Counted from the stretch's first letter, positions 33,100-45,309 are shown. The stretch: 64,000 nt of DNA from Gnetum montanum (GCA_015680685.1 MNCI01011411.1:272619-336618); one strand, 5' to 3'. Notes: generated by a model not told the origin, from the sequence alone. Made by a program: numbers and translations.

Positions 33100-33985
33100 G
33101 CCAACATAGAATTTACACCAATCCCTCCATGAAGCCTTGATGACAACCACAGAGGCAACTTAACCCAAAGATTAAGCAAGTGGTTAAGGAAGAAATTCAA
33201 CAGCTTCTAAAAGCTGGGTTCATATATCCCATTGCTGATACTGAATGGGTTAGTCCCTTAGTTATTGTGCCCAAAAAAGAAGGTAAATGGAGGGTGTGTA
33301 TAGATTTTAGGCTATTGAATATGGCAACATTCAAGGACCACTTTCCATTGCCATTCATCGACCAAGTCTTAGACACCATTGTAGGGCATTGCTACTATAG
33401 TTTTCTGGATGAGTATAGTGGGTGCAACCAAATTTAAATAGCCCAAAAAGACCAAGCCAAGACTACATTCACTAGTCCTTGGGGAATGTTTGCATACAAA
33501 CAAATGCCTTTTGGCTTGTGTAATGCCCCTGCAACATTTCAACAATTAGTTCTAAGCATATTCCACCAGCAGATAGGAAACAATGTGGAGGTCTTCATGG
33601 ATGACTTCTCCACCTACGGAGTGACCTTTGATCAAGCCTTGGACCAATTAGAGTAAGTACTAAAATGATGTGTAAAAACCAACTTAAGGATCAACTGGCA
33701 AAAGGCCATTTAATGGTTCAAGAAGGCATCATGTTAGGGCATAATATTTCACAAACAAGGATAGAGGTAGACCTTGAAAAGATTAAGATCATCCAAGGAA
33801 TTACCCATCAACCTGAAATTGTAAAAGATATTCGGTCATTCCTTGGACACATTGGCTATTATAGAAGATTTTTTGAGAACTTTTCAAAGGTTGCAAAACT
33901 ATTGGTTGAACTAACGAAAAATGACATACCTTTTGAATGGATCAGGGAATGCAAATTAGATTTCCAAACTTTAAAATAGAAGCTC
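33100..33985 (+). pseudogene. Element D reverse transcriptase
   Basis: Blocks in order: 'EWVSPLVIVPKKEGKWRVCI' (33244), 'DFRLLN', 'YYSFLDEYSGCNQI' (33393), 'FAYKQMPFGLCNAPATFQQL' (33490), and the catalytic 'VFMDDFSTYG' (33591-33620) with both aspartates present. Then 'LGHNISQTRIEVD' and 'IRSFLGHIGYYRRFFENFSK' (33831). The stop at 33435 sits where relatives have Gln (CAA to TAA). A second stop at 33655 and a third near 33664 break the thumb. FMDDFS.YG is typical of the Athila/Tat branch. Confidence 0.9.
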
Positions 33986-33989
33986 GTAG

Positions 33990-34386
33990 AAACACCCATT
34001 CTATAAGCTCCTGACTAGTCCATACCATTTCACATAATGATTGACACGTCCAACTATGTTTTAGGAGTTGTACTACATAGTTAGATTACCAAAAATTTCC
34101 TTATTACATCCACTATGCAAGTAGGAGTATTGTTGGTGCACAAATTAACTACACCACAACAAAGACAGAATTAATGGCTGTAGTGTTTGCACTAGAAAAA
34201 TTTAGGCACTATGTCTTGGACTATAAGGTATTCGTGCACATGGAACATAGTGCAATAGGGTTCCTAATGAATAAACCAACGGTGAATCCTCACATCATAC
34301 GATGGCTCGTAATCTTACAAGAGTTCGATCTTACAATGATTGATCGTAAAGGCACTGAGAACGTTGTTGCTGATCATTTATCTTGA
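33990..34386 (+). pseudogene. Element D RNase H
   Basis: 'FHIMIDTSNYVLGVVLH' (about 34029) fits the first catalytic aspartate block of the Ty3 RNase H ('CDAS....GAVL'). 'LMAVVFALEKFRHYVLDYKV' (34171) carries the 'E.LA.V.A..K.R.YL' helix. 'NPHIIRWLVILQEFDLTMID' and 'RKGTENVVADHLS' (to 34384) close the domain. The stop after DHLS lies where the family normally has Arg (CGA to TGA). At least two other stops lie between the blocks. Confidence 0.85.
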
Positions 34387-34419
34387 TTACGATGGGACAA
34401 TAAAGAGGATGAATATCCA

Positions 34420-35839
34420 CTCTTTGATCATTTCCCTAATGAACTCCTCTTTGTAGGTGTAGTAACTAATCAATTGACCACGAAGAAAAATTATTATAGT
34501 ATTATTCTCACCTATCTCCTTATACAACAAACACCACAAGAGTTAAACATTAAAAAGAAACAATTGTTTCTTCACCGAGCTAAGTATTTTATGGAGATCA
34601 ATGGGAAACTTTATAAAGTATGTCCTGATGGCTTGGTTTGATGGTGTGTTCCCGAGGTGGATCAATTACGAGTTCTCCAAGATGCTCATGAGGGTGCTTA
34701 TGGGGGTCATTACACTAGGAGACGAACAACCATTAAAATCTTATTTGCAGGATATTATTGGCCTACATTGTTCCAAGATGCCCATCAATTCATCCAATCT
34801 TGTGAGTGATGTCAACGTGATGGGGGAATGATTGCTAGAATGGAGGGTCCACAACAATGGATTCAATGTTTAGAACCCTTCGATATTTGGGGAATTGATT
34901 TTATGGGGCCTATTACACCAATGTCCAATGGAAAAGCCTATATCATTGTTGCCATTGACTACTTCACAAAATTGGCAGAACCAACCACCATTAAGGATTG
35001 TACATCATCTACTACTACATAATTTGTTCAACAACAAGTTGTAAACAGGTTTGGTGTGCTGCGTGCACTTATTTCAAACAATGGTACACACTTCCCAAGT
35101 GCGACTTTTCAGAAATTAATGCAATGCTTAGGGGTTGAGTGCAAACTAATTACACCATACCACCCTCAAGCAAATGGTCAAGCTGAGGTCACCAATAGAG
35201 AGATTACAAAGATATTTACAAGAACTATTAGCAAGTATAGGAGAGATTGGAGCACCAAACTGAATGGCTCTTTGGGCATACCACTCCACATGGAAACTCC
35301 CTATAGGCTACTCTCCCTATGAGTTAGTGTATAGTAAAATTCCAACACTCCCTATTCAAGCAGAACTCCATACACTATCCATGACATGTGATCTCAACCT
35401 TGACCTTGATCTAGCACAAAAAGAATGGTTAATGAGCCTTAACTTGCTAGATGAGAATCAACTAGTCGCCCTATCATGTAACGAATTGAACAAGACTTTT
35501 AATAAAAAACATCATGACCTAAGGATTAGAAAAGTTAAATATCAACTAGGAGATGAGGTTCTCTACTAGAATCCCACACATGTGCCACAATGAACTAAAT
35601 TTCAAATGCTATGGAAAAGACCTTATATCATTCATGCAACTTTTCCTTCAAGGGCCATGATGATTTACAAACCTGAGAGCCCAGACAAGAAACTATTGGT
35701 CAACGTCCAACAAACCAAACCTTTTCATGAGCCTAGGATAGCCAGTACCAATGCTACCTCTGTTGGTGGACAACCTTGCTCACTATTTCAGATTGCTTCC
35801 TACCACCTTAGTCGTGGGGAAGACAACTACCAATGCTAA
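34420..35839 (+). pseudogene. Element D integrase
   Basis: The zinc-binding part reads 'HEGAYGGHYTRRRTTIKIL' (about 34687) with a later 'C..C' pair interrupted by a stop (34807). The core has 'DIWGIDFMGPITP' (34882, first Asp present), 'ALISNNGTHFPS' (35065; the second catalytic Asp is Asn, AAC at 35077-35079) and 'HPQANGQAEVTNREI' (35163, Glu present). A frameshift near 35290 leads into the C-terminal part ('YSPYELVYSKIPTLPIQAEL', 'LRIRKVKYQLGDEVLY'). It would insert the DNA copy; it is dead by stops and by the lost Asp. Confidence 0.9.
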
Positions 35840-37774
35840 CCATTCAAAGCCCTCAGTTCCTTTTGTATTTTTGTTTTACACATTTTTTTTTTGCATATTT
35901 TTCAAATTTACTTATTTTTTTTACACCATCGTTCAAAATTTTACTATTTCTTTGTTTGATTTACTTTTATTTGTCATATAATAAGTGTTCATGATGATGG
36001 ATTGTACTATAATAATGTTGATTGCTAATGTTTGATTTTTACCTCTGATTTTCAATGTTGATATTAATATATGGTTCTTTTGATAAAACAGGCAATGAGT
36101 CCACATCACTCATTCATCCATTCAACTCTATGGTCTCCCTTGGTTTTGGAACTATACTATTCCTTTTTCTAAATAAACTTATTAGTGAATTGGTGGCTTG
36201 GTATTCTTCAAACCAAGGAAAGACCCAATGGTTGAAAAGGGTGTGACTTCAAGGGGATTTGATGCATGTGTGCTGGCTATTCTCTTAGGTACTTGGATGC
36301 TTTTCATGGGTTTTCTATCATTCTTCCATTGATTAAATATTAAGAAGTTGAGTGAATAAAAATAAGTCTTTGCATGGTGTGGTTCTCACAAAAAAAAAAA
36401 AACCTCGATGAGAATTCAAAGCACACCCCTTAGACATAATAAAGAAATATGGGCTACAAGCACTAGTTATGGCACTGGAAAGATATGTTACCCATGCCTG
36501 AAGTTTCCCTCTAACTAAGGCCCTTTCTCGCTTCCTACTTGTCTATCTTTCTCTCCTTGGAATGGTGGTGACTCTTTGGGAAAGAATTCTTGTTCCTTCA
36601 AGAGGATGGATTGGTCAAGTGTATTGATGTGAGGTCACTGAATGTGGTTGGTTTAAGTCTGGCTTTGGAATGAGTTCTACTTAGTCACCTTAACTATAAA
36701 ATACACAATGGACTCTACAAAACCTTGCTCTTGGGATTCCATTCCATTTTACTTTCCATATTTCTTTCCATTTCCCATCTCATTGCCAATTTTATGATTA
36801 GTCTATATTTTTGTTGNTACTTTCCATATTTCTTTCCATTTCCCATCTCATTGCCAATTTTATGATTAGTCTATATTTTTGTTGATACATTGTTTTTCCT
36901 TGGTAAATTCTTGTGGGTAAGTCTTTAACCATTATTTCCATATGTCATCCCTAGAGCCTATCAACTCTTTGGTTTGGGGGTTTGTTAGGGCATAAAAGGC
37001 ATGAGCCTACTTTGGGAAGGACCCACTAACATTCCTTTATGATACAATTATTAAATTCTTCTCCTTAAAGATTTCTTGCAATCAGCAATTTCTCATTTCA
37101 TCCCCATCCATGACATCCATTTTATTGGCATCATCGTTGTTATTTTTCCCATTTTTCGTATTCCCTATACTTTTTCACCCTATTTCTACCGGAGGTTTGC
37201 TCTTAGTCATGGGGGCCCTATCACAAATTTTTCCATTCTACTACTTGTATCACCCCTACACCTTGGGTAGTTATCAGTGATAAACCTCTAACCCAGTTTC
37301 TACCATAACCATAACTCAACCAATATGCTTTATATCGAGGCAAGGTATCAACTGCATTGTGGCTTTCCTATCCTTACTCATTCGTGATTGTGTTGTGTGT
37401 GTAGATGGCGATTACATGAACAATGGACTAGGATAGGAGGAAGCACTTGGGATGGACTAGAGTTGGAGCGTTTATGCTAGGAACAAGTTTGGTCATGTGG
37501 CTATGGATAAACAATAGAAGGTGCAATCACGACATTGGCAGCAACACATCTCATTTTCTTTTCTCTCTCTTCAAGCTGTCGAATGAGGGTCTAGATGTCA
37601 TCTATGTACAGTGTTCATCACAAAGGGTATGAACAACAATGTTGTAATAGGTTTGTTGATCTATTCACCGAGCACTTTGAGTCTGTTATTCCCGGTCATT
37701 GTCAGTTCTCATTCAGTCAATAATTCCATACCTTCCCAATATTTTGTAAGGAACTCAAGGATGAATTTTCATTT
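35840..37774 (+). other. Element D 3' untranslated region
   Basis: About 1.9 kb between integrase and the polypurine tract. Athila elements often have an env-like frame here; only small unrelated frames (60-76 codons) are seen and no env-like protein can be supported. A false 67-bp duplication lies at 36750-36884 around N 36817. Poly-T runs occur at 35885-35925. Confidence 0.6.
36750..36884. other. Assembly join: 67-bp repeat around a single N
   Basis: Bases 36750-36816 are repeated exactly at 36818-36884 across N 36817. The repeat has no role in the element and is read as two contig ends that overlap by 67 bp and were not merged. Confidence 0.9.
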
Positions 37775-37787
37775 AGTTGTGGGGGTA
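37775..37787 (+). other. Element D polypurine tract
   Basis: 'agttgtgggggta' directly before the 3' LTR. A G-rich tract ending next to the LTR TG is the usual plus-strand primer site of LTR elements. Confidence 0.75.
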
Positions 37788-38631
37788 TGATAAGCTGTGA
37801 TATCAGGTTCACGATATTGGGTAAACGATATTAGGGCCTTCCAAGTGATATCGGGCATCCAATATCAGGGCCTATCTTGTTGCCTATAAATAAGAGTGGG
37901 TGCACTTGGTTTGAGAAGCTTTTTGTTGAGTAGTTTGTTAATTAGTCTTAGCCCCTTACCCAAACTCTTGCCTTTTCTCCCTCTTAGAGTTAGAATTATT
38001 TCTGCATGCTCGTGGTAGGAGTCATAAAGTGAATGGATCCTCATTCAAGCATTATGTACCTGAGCACACCTTGTGTACGAAAATAAAGATAAACTTTGTG
38101 ATAAACCTTGCAGCATCCAGAATAGATTAATTAATGTTAATTGTAATTATTTAATGCTTTTCTTAGTTAATTAATATTCTCTCTCTCACCCTATAACTCT
38201 CATAAGTAAGCACACTTAGTACGATTACTTCAAGCATGTGTTTAACGCTTGGTAACCCAATAACGATTAGCATTTGGTAATCCCAGTAGTGTTGCACTGG
38301 TTCAGGATGTGTATGGCAAGTGAGAATAGATGCTGGTTTTAGGACTAGTTAAAGCATAATTGAATAGTTAAATTAAATTAGTTACTTAGTTATCTCTCTC
38401 ATCCCTTTGTAGCACTAGGCCATAAAACATAAAAATATATAAAAATCATATACCTCAAGTTTACTTAACCATACAATTGTGTTATATAAGTAAGCTTGGG
38501 AAGATAACGATTGACTAACTCGTCTTTGTTCCACAAAAGCGCATAAGCACTTAGTCCTTGGAATTTGACTAGATCGTGCATGGACACTCATATTCGTATG
38601 GTTGAGTGTAGGAATATCTTTCCACTCATCA
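37788..38631 (+). repeat. Element D 3' LTR
   Basis: 844 bp, from TGATAAGC to CACTCATCA. It is the partner of 28583-29452, with the TATA box at 37885-37892. U3 has four GATATC/GATATT motifs in different spacing from the 5' LTR. Flanked on the right by TTGGG (38632-38636). Confidence 0.9.
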
Positions 38632-39223
38632 TTGGGCATGAAGTTTCCATGCTAAGCATGAAGTCTCCATGTTGGGCATGAAGCTTTCACGTTGAGCATG
38701 AAGTTTCCATGCTAAGGGGAAATCTTCCAGGTTGGGGTAGACCTTCCATGCTAGGAGTAGATCTTTCACACTGAGCATAAAGTTTCCATGCTAAGGAAAA
38801 ATAATCTAGGCTAGGGTAGCCCTTTCACATTTAAGGGGAGATCTTCCACATTGGAGGTAGGTGAGATCCACCCTCATGCATCCTAGCTAGGGGCTAGGTG
38901 AGCTTTACCCCCATGCACCCTAACTATGGGTAGGTGTCTTCAATGTAGAAAATGCTATACCCTCCATAAAACCTATTAAAATGTCAATTTTAGCATCTCA
39001 AAAGGCATTTTAACCCTCCCAAGTCCAAATATAAACATTACATAACTTTTTTTACTTGGGGGATGAGGCTTCAACCACTTATGAGGCAGTTTTCAATCCC
39101 AAAAGTATAAAGTATGTGGGGTTGCACCTCATGGATTACAATTGTCACATTTACAATGAAGTTTTACCTTGGGTTTCATGGGATGGGATTACAAAGGTTA
39201 CAACATATAAATTTGGTGGTGTT
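38632..39223 (-). repeat. Family B 3' LTR, right piece
   Basis: It continues the 20-bp array ('catgaagtttccatgctaag') broken off at 28582 and then runs in step with 9560-9996 and 49550-49914 until 'aatttggtggtgtttcg' (39223). Next to it the minus strand has a purine-rich 'aataaagaggaacc', which could be the polypurine tract of family B. Confidence 0.8.
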
Positions 39224-40142
39224 TCGATGGTTCCTCTTTATTGGTATCTAGAAGATAGACCCGAGAGGCATTGACAAAGAATACAAAACACCATTGCAAG
39301 TCCACCACTAACATTCCCTCACCACACTTGATTTAGTCATCTCGAACCATGTCAAAGAATGCTTGTAATGATGAGATAATTGAATGATAATGGTAATGGG
39401 GCTATAGTGAGTTAGTTATGAAGGCTAACAATGCATTTCAACCATTGACACCATGGCTATGTTATGGCATTGACATGTTATTTCTATTAATAGCTTTTGG
39501 CATTCCATGCTTTGAGGTGTTGATCACTCGATGAATACATTTGAGGACCCAACCCCTCGCTACAAAGTTTCTTTCAGCCACTAGGCTCCTCTCTTTGTAT
39601 GTTTGGAGCTATTAATTTATTTTCTTGGTCTTCATAGGCCATTCCAGGTTCTTGGTAGCTTGCTTTCCCTCCCCTTTTTGTGGGGTAAAACCTTCATTGG
39701 GTTTTTTTTTTTTTTGCCAAGGCTAGTTTGATTCTATTTTCTTGCTAAATGAGATGTGTTACATCTAGCAGATTGAATGGTAGAGCATGATGAAGGAGAT
39801 GTCACATGACCACAACGCATGAGTGTCAAACATTAGTCAACATTGTTGCTTAGGGTAAGGAAGGTTATAATAAGGTTATGGGGTTGGGTTCAAGGAGAGG
39901 TGCTACATGGAGGGAAATGGTATAAGCATCCTTGACACAGTAGGACAAACTCACCAAATCTTGCACATTGAGGTCACATGGTGACTTGTTGCCATAATGG
40001 ATTGCATCCTTGTGATGGTTTTAGGTTTCATCCTAGAAACACAACTCCAAAAGGACAAGAAAAATGAACAAACAAAGCATGTTATGACATTAAAATGCAT
40101 ATCAGCCACATAAAATGATAAAAGCAAGTCACCCAGGTCACC
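39224..40142 (-). other. Family B internal part next to the 3' LTR
   Basis: No reverse transcriptase, RNase H or integrase motif is seen on either strand. The longest frames are below 75 codons. A T-run lies at 39700-39715. Confidence 0.5.
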
Positions 40143-40412
40143 AATGTTGCGAGTTTAAGGCCATGGTAGTCCATGCTGCTAGTTTAAGGCCATGGCAAGC
40201 TATGGTGCTAGTTTAAAGTCTTAGCAGACACTATTTCCAGTTTAAGGTCTTAGCAGACCATGTTGCCAGTTTAAGATCTCGGTAGGCCATGGTGTCAGTT
40301 TAAGGCCTCAGTGGACCATATTGTTGGTTTAAGACCTCAATAGGTCATATTGTCAGTTTAAGGCCTCGACAGGCCATGGTGTCAATTTAAGGCCTCAGTA
40401 GGCCATGGTCAT
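40143..40412. repeat. 29-bp tandem repeat, nine units
   Basis: Nine consecutive units of about 29 bp. Each has the core 'agtttaaggcctyrgyaggc' followed by 'catggtg'. The units differ at several positions each, so the array is old. Related single or paired units recur at 41095-41125, 41405-41470 and, four to five together, at 44405-44550. Confidence 0.85.
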
Positions 40413-41990
40413 GCTTCTCTATCATGTGAAAGATGTTATATAGGCTCACTTGTTGTATATTATCAAAGTTTTCAACATCAATCATTCATTGCAACCTGTC
40501 AACAATGATAAACAACACCATAAACAAACATGTGAGTGTCAGGCATAATCAGGGCTATATGATGGCTTTAATGTTGCATAATGAGGGTTTGATGTAGTCT
40601 TGAGTAGGCTTAAGTTTTAGTGAAGAACTTGGTTTCATGTGTTTTCTCCTAGCCATTGTGGTCTTGATGGGAATTTTAGGGATCCTTTGTGATATTTCTG
40701 GCCTTAAGGTAAATGGTAGTTAGGCTACTTTAAGGATGTTATAGCTGTAAAGTAAAATAGTTTCATAGTCTTAAGATTTTGATATTTAAGATCAACTTGG
40801 TCTAACAAAATCACGAGAGGGGTTTATTAAGGCTTTAAGGCTAGTTGAGTTTGCTCCCTCATCCTCATAACTCATCCTTGCATGATAACATAAGCACGTC
40901 AAGTGACACTTGTGTAAGAAAATGATAAAAATTGATAAAACCAATAAAATAATGCTAACAATAATGCAAAATACTATTGTAATAATGCATAAATGAGAGA
41001 AAATGTTGAAACAATGGTCTTGCAAGCATCCAAGTAGTGTCAAAATATGCTATAAGGTAATACAAGATAATGTAGGGTCAAACATGGTTATACCTTTGCC
41101 AGTTTAAGGCATTGGCAAGCCGTGGTTACATGGTATCAAATGATGGTCAAAGATGGTCAAACCCCATTATCTAACACCAATCAAAGGCTAAACAAAGGTT
41201 AGACATGATCAATAAAGGTCATAAGGAAGAGAATAAAGTGCATATGATGCATAATGGAATCAAATAAAGGTTAAATCATGGTCAAAACCATATAAAATGG
41301 TGTTAAATAAAGTCAAGCAAGGTTAAACATGGTGGGGACAAAGCCAAACAAGGTCAAATAAGATAAAGTAGGCTATATATGGCCCAACATGGTCATGCAA
41401 GGCCACATTTTGCCGATTTTAGGCCTTGGTGGGCCATGGGTTTGCTAGTTTAAGGCCTTGGTGGATCATAGTAATGTCTAATTTTGCTGGTAAGGTCATT
41501 ACAAGTCAAAAACAACATGAAACTTGGTAAAAGAAGATAAAGTTTGGTTGTAACAAGGTAAAGGTAAGGTAAGGCTAAGCTAAGACTATTCAAAGCATGG
41601 CCAACTAGGGGGAGCAAGGTCAAGTATTGCTTGTTGTTCAAAAAATGATTTTAGTTTGAGAAGGCACTAATGACAACACTGGGTACTTCCCACAATTGGT
41701 ATACCCCAAGGTATGAACTCAAAAATAAGAGAAGCTAAAGGATGAATTTGCTTGCAAAGAGAAATATTATTATGTGAATATTGACATCAATGATATAAAT
41801 TTCAGGGGTCCCAAAACCTTTACTCAAAATCAGAGAAAGTCTTATTATAACTATAAAGAGTGTCGTTTGCTCTAGAGGCAGAAGCTAGAATGCACCGAAG
41901 GTTCCAAGCCAATAAACATCATAATCCCTAAGAGTGATATACATATATAAAGTTCTTAACCAAAGAACATCTATGTATATTACTATTATA
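40413..41990. other. Family B internal part with scattered 29-bp units
   Basis: No gene recognised. Besides the isolated 29-bp units (41095, 41405-41470) it holds many short 'ggtcaaa' / 'aaacatggtc' phrases (41120-41420), about 20 in 300 bp. A frame of 83 codons on the minus strand (41043-40792) is very hydrophobic but resembles nothing known. (TA)n at about 41985-42002. Confidence 0.45.
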
Positions 41991-42059
41991 TATATATATA
42001 TATTCAATGGTGGTGATGCCCCAAAATAGAAGGCAAAAATTGTCAGTAGATTGATTCCA

Positions 42060-43125
42060 AGGTGCCGCCAACACTGACAGTGATACCCTGATGTTAGTAT
42101 GCAGAGATCAATCTTTGCTGTTGCCTTGTTAGTATGCAGAGATCAATCTTTGCTGTTGCCTTGAATGATGGGAAAGTGATCAGATTCTGACTCGGGACCA
42201 CGACTGCCGTGAGGGATGTCTGCGTTGGTGCCAACAGCGTGGTTGATGTCGTACAGGGTTCCAACATGGTGGCCAAGGAGTGATGTGACATGATAGTAGT
42301 GATGCGCTTTAAGCATTCTAGCAGAAATGGAGGACTGGTAGCGTTGCACGCAGAGGAGCGATAGGCCTATAGGGGGAGGTAGTGGTCGATGAAGGCGAGT
42401 GGTGATGGCGGGGCAAAACACAAAATGACATGTGCAAGGGTTTACACCTGCAGGGTATGGCAGTGTGGTAACGATAGGATGAATAGCGCGGTAGTGATAG
42501 GCTGTGAGGGGTTGAGGAAGCCATCGCTGCGGTTGATGATGAAGGTACGGAGGCATTGCAAAGCTTGGCAGTGTTCTGGGTTTGTCGACGTTGTCTGCAA
42601 TGGCGTGCACTATGGCAACTGACAAGGCTAATGCCCAGACAGACGAGGGTTGAGGAATGCATGCTGACGGTAAGGAAGGGAGTCCAAGATTGGGGCATGC
42701 GACAATGCAGTGGAGGGTTTGTCTTGTATGTAGCGATCATGAATGACAGTATGTAGGTATGGGTGGTGCTGTGCGGAAACAGCAAGATTGATTGGGGCTA
42801 CAGCGAAGCCACATCGAGTACTAAGACTGCCAGCACCATGAAGGTTAGTGGCTCCAAGGTTCGAAAATTGCTCCTTAGTGATCATCCATCCTAGATCCAT
42901 GCTGAGCAACATGGACGGGGGGTGCTCAGCATGGAAAGGCAACGTCCACCTTGAGCAGTGTGGATGAGGAGATTTGCTGTAGGTAACGGCTGGCCAGGTG
43001 ATGTGCAAGAATGGCAAGGAGCAGGGCACCGGTGGGCTTGGAAACACAGGACTACGATGTTTGGCAGGGCCACACTCCCCACCGGCACTACTCGCAGTGC
43101 CCGGTAGCCGGTTTAGGGTCTTAGC
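42060..43125. other. GC-rich island of unknown origin inside family B
   Basis: This kilobase is clearly richer in G and C and in CpG than everything around it. It starts near a 35-bp perfect tandem duplication (42093-42127 and 42128-42162) and ends at 'gcccggtagccggtttaggg' (about 43097-43116), which runs into a 29-bp-type unit. Overlapping open frames on both strands (139-160 codons on the minus strand) come from the base composition and show no known domain. It may be a later insertion or a captured fragment. Confidence 0.55.
42093..42162. repeat. 35-bp perfect tandem duplication
   Basis: The unit beginning 'gttagtatgcagagatcaat' occurs twice in a row without change. It lies at the left edge of the GC-rich island. 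No N separates the units, but collapsed or unmerged reads cannot be excluded. Confidence 0.85.
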
Positions 43126-44404
43126 AGACGCCTTTTTAAAAAATGGTTTCTTATTTTATTTTATTTATTTATATTATTTATTTGAAATCAACAATTGGTA
43201 TTGACTGCTTGCTTTATCCAAGCATATAGATACCATGTTAGTGGTATTTACAAATTTTTTTGTTGTATCAACGTTAGAGGTAGGGGCACCAATTCTGCTC
43301 ATGGTGACTTCTGCAAAGAGCTTGACATCATTTCCATGACCCATAATTTTGGGAGTGGCTATCGCAAGGCCTACTACATTCCGAATACCCATGTTGAGGA
43401 TTAGCTGGCACAGACAAGGCCATCGAAGTTGGTGAAGTTGATGCATCTTCAACCTTCATTGTATGGAATATGATTCCATGTTGTTAAGCTCTTTTTAGAA
43501 CTTGTAGGGCAAGTAACTGGTGCATGTAACTCTGACGTGTTATTATTAAGTGGTCTGTTTAATAAATAAGTATTCAACTGAGCTCTCGGCAAGTGAATGC
43601 TGTTGATCAAGGTAGATATAGCTACTCATAGATAACCACATATGTGATTTATTTTCAACTACAGCCAACTACAGAACCTTTGGTGGAGTGGGCATGAGAG
43701 CATGGTTGATAAGGCCGTTAATACCTTACCATGATGCTAGAAATGGGTTGATCATGTGACCACTTTATTAGGAAGTAATTAATTAGAGAAGGAAATATGA
43801 TAGGAAAGGGAGTGCAAGATTTCTTTTAGTTAAATTTTTTATATTATGTTACTTGTTCTATATGGATGAATGTTTTATCAACTCATGGTTGTCTTATGCT
43901 TTGATGATTGCATTTATGACTATCTCTTTTACTAATGGTTACATGTTTTTATTGTTTATAGGTCCTAAGTGTTGACAATGATTGGCTATGATGATGTTGA
44001 CCACAATTCTCCTTCTCCTTCCATGGCATTATTTCTTTGGATAGTGATGGATTGGTTATACTTTGTTGTTATTGTATTTGCCTTCATTTGGCTACATTAG
44101 TCACAAAAACAATGCATTGCTTTTGTTGTTGCATGTTACACAATGCAACTATGGTCATAGACATATGGACGTTTTCGTATATTTTTTTATTGTTGTCACA
44201 CAATGTGACTACAACTACGTGTTAGCTCTAGATTTCTATGTTTTAAATGCATAAAGGGTAGATGTAACAAGGCTATAAAAATACCTTGTAATGATTTTTA
44301 TAAAGTACATGCAAATAAGTAAAACTTGCAAATAATGTCATTAGGTAGACTAGCTACGATGTTGGTATAGGAACAAGAATAAGAGTTTGTTATGCTCATT
44401 ACTT
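43126..44404. other. Family B internal part, nothing recognised
   Basis: A minus-strand frame of 92 codons (43452-43174) and plus-strand frames of 62-69 codons do not resemble known proteins. 44050-44220 has repeated 'ttgttgtt' and 'acacaatg' phrases. Confidence 0.4.
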
Positions 44405-44550
44405 TTAGGCCTCAATAGGCCATAATGTTACTAGTTTAAGGCCTTGATAGTCCATGGTGCTAGTTTAGGGTCTTAGTGGGCTATGTGATTGCCAGTTTAA
44501 GGCCTTGGTGGGCCATAGTGCCAATTTTAGGCCTTAGCAAGCTATCATCC
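44405..44550. repeat. Second cluster of 29-bp-type units
   Basis: Four to five units of the 'agtttaaggccttggtgggc' type at 29-35-bp spacing, the same family as the array at 40143. They lie downstream of the protease on the element's coding strand. Confidence 0.75.
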
Positions 44551-44984
44551 ATATGTTGTCTAGGAAGTATGGAATACTATTGAAAGAGCACATAAGGCTA
44601 GAGCCAACAATAAAACATGATATAATGTTATAAAGGTAAACAAACGGTTGGCAAAAGAATGGATGATACGTTTACCATGAACTTGTTGCTTGATCTTTAA
44701 GAAATTAAAGAATCCTTCTAGCATGATCCTATGGTCACCATTTCTCTAGTTTAGCATGGTAAGTTGTAGGCATTTTAGTTGGTTGTCTCATGTCCCAGAG
44801 TTGGCATTACTTGCATTGTTGTTGGCATTAGTCTGAGTGTCAGAAGTTTTCTCTTGAAATTCTACCTCTAAACCTTGGTCAATGTTAACATAGTTAACTG
44901 AGGGTAGCTACACATTGTCCCCATGGATCATAATTTCCCCACCCTTCTATGGCAAGTGAATATCATGATGTATAGGAGATGAAA

Positions 44985-45309
44985 TTGCTCAAAGCTTCAC
45001 CAACCATGATCTTCCTAGGATCAAGTTGAAGCTAGGTGTCTCCTCAACTACTAGGAAGTTGGCAGATGTGGGAAATTTCTCACTAGCTATGAAATCCAAG
45101 GAGATAGAACCTCACACTACTACTTGTGAGCCCCTAAATGACTTGAGTGCTAAGGGGGTGGTCTCTTGGATGTTCTTGATTAGGCCTAATTTGTCAACAA
45201 TAGAATATGGTATCACATTTGTGGCTACCCCATCATCTACATGAACATGGTAAATTGGATCTGCCAACACATATAGTAATAATGAGAGGAGCAAATTACA
45301 CTTCTCCAT
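44985..45309 (-). pseudogene. Family B aspartic protease
   Basis: On the minus strand the 65-codon frame from 45309 includes 'YHVHVDDGVATNVIPYSIVD', which fits the catalytic loop; the triplet reads DDG or a shifted D-G instead of DSG/DTG. About 80 codons on, in another frame, 'SFNLILGRSWLVKL' (about 45040-45000) is the classic 'ILGR.WL' end of Ty3 proteases. A frameshift and stops separate the two. It follows gag in the usual order, but with about 600 bp of diverged sequence between. Confidence 0.7.

Larger units (their letters stand above)
28583..38631 (+). mobile_element. Element D: complete Athila/Tat-like Ty3/gypsy retrotransposon
   Basis: A 10,049-bp element with every landmark. 5' LTR (28583-29452), PBS (29453-29472), gag, protease, RT, RNase H, integrase in that order (Ty3/gypsy order), polypurine tract (about 37775-37787), and 3' LTR (37788-38631). 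A perfect 5-bp target duplication TTGGG flanks it (28578-28582 and 38632-38636). It inserted into the 20-bp array of a family B LTR. All genes carry stops or frameshifts, so it cannot move by itself. One assembly join (36817) lies in its 3' part. Confidence 0.93.

Noticed and set aside
35840-37774. An env-like gene in element D
   Set aside because: Athila elements often have one here, but only 60-76-codon unrelated frames are present and none shows a signal peptide or a typical membrane anchor.
27691-39223. A solo LTR of family B
   Set aside because: The flanks of this LTR and of the LTR at 48474-49914 are two parts of one LINE, so both belong to a single complete element.
40143-40412. CRISPR-like repeat array
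   Set aside because: Units are directly adjacent and diverged, without spacers, and the context is a plant retroelement.
42143-43047. Three minus-strand frames of 139-160 codons
   Set aside because: They overlap each other in different frames inside a GC-rich island where stops are rare, and show no recognisable domain.
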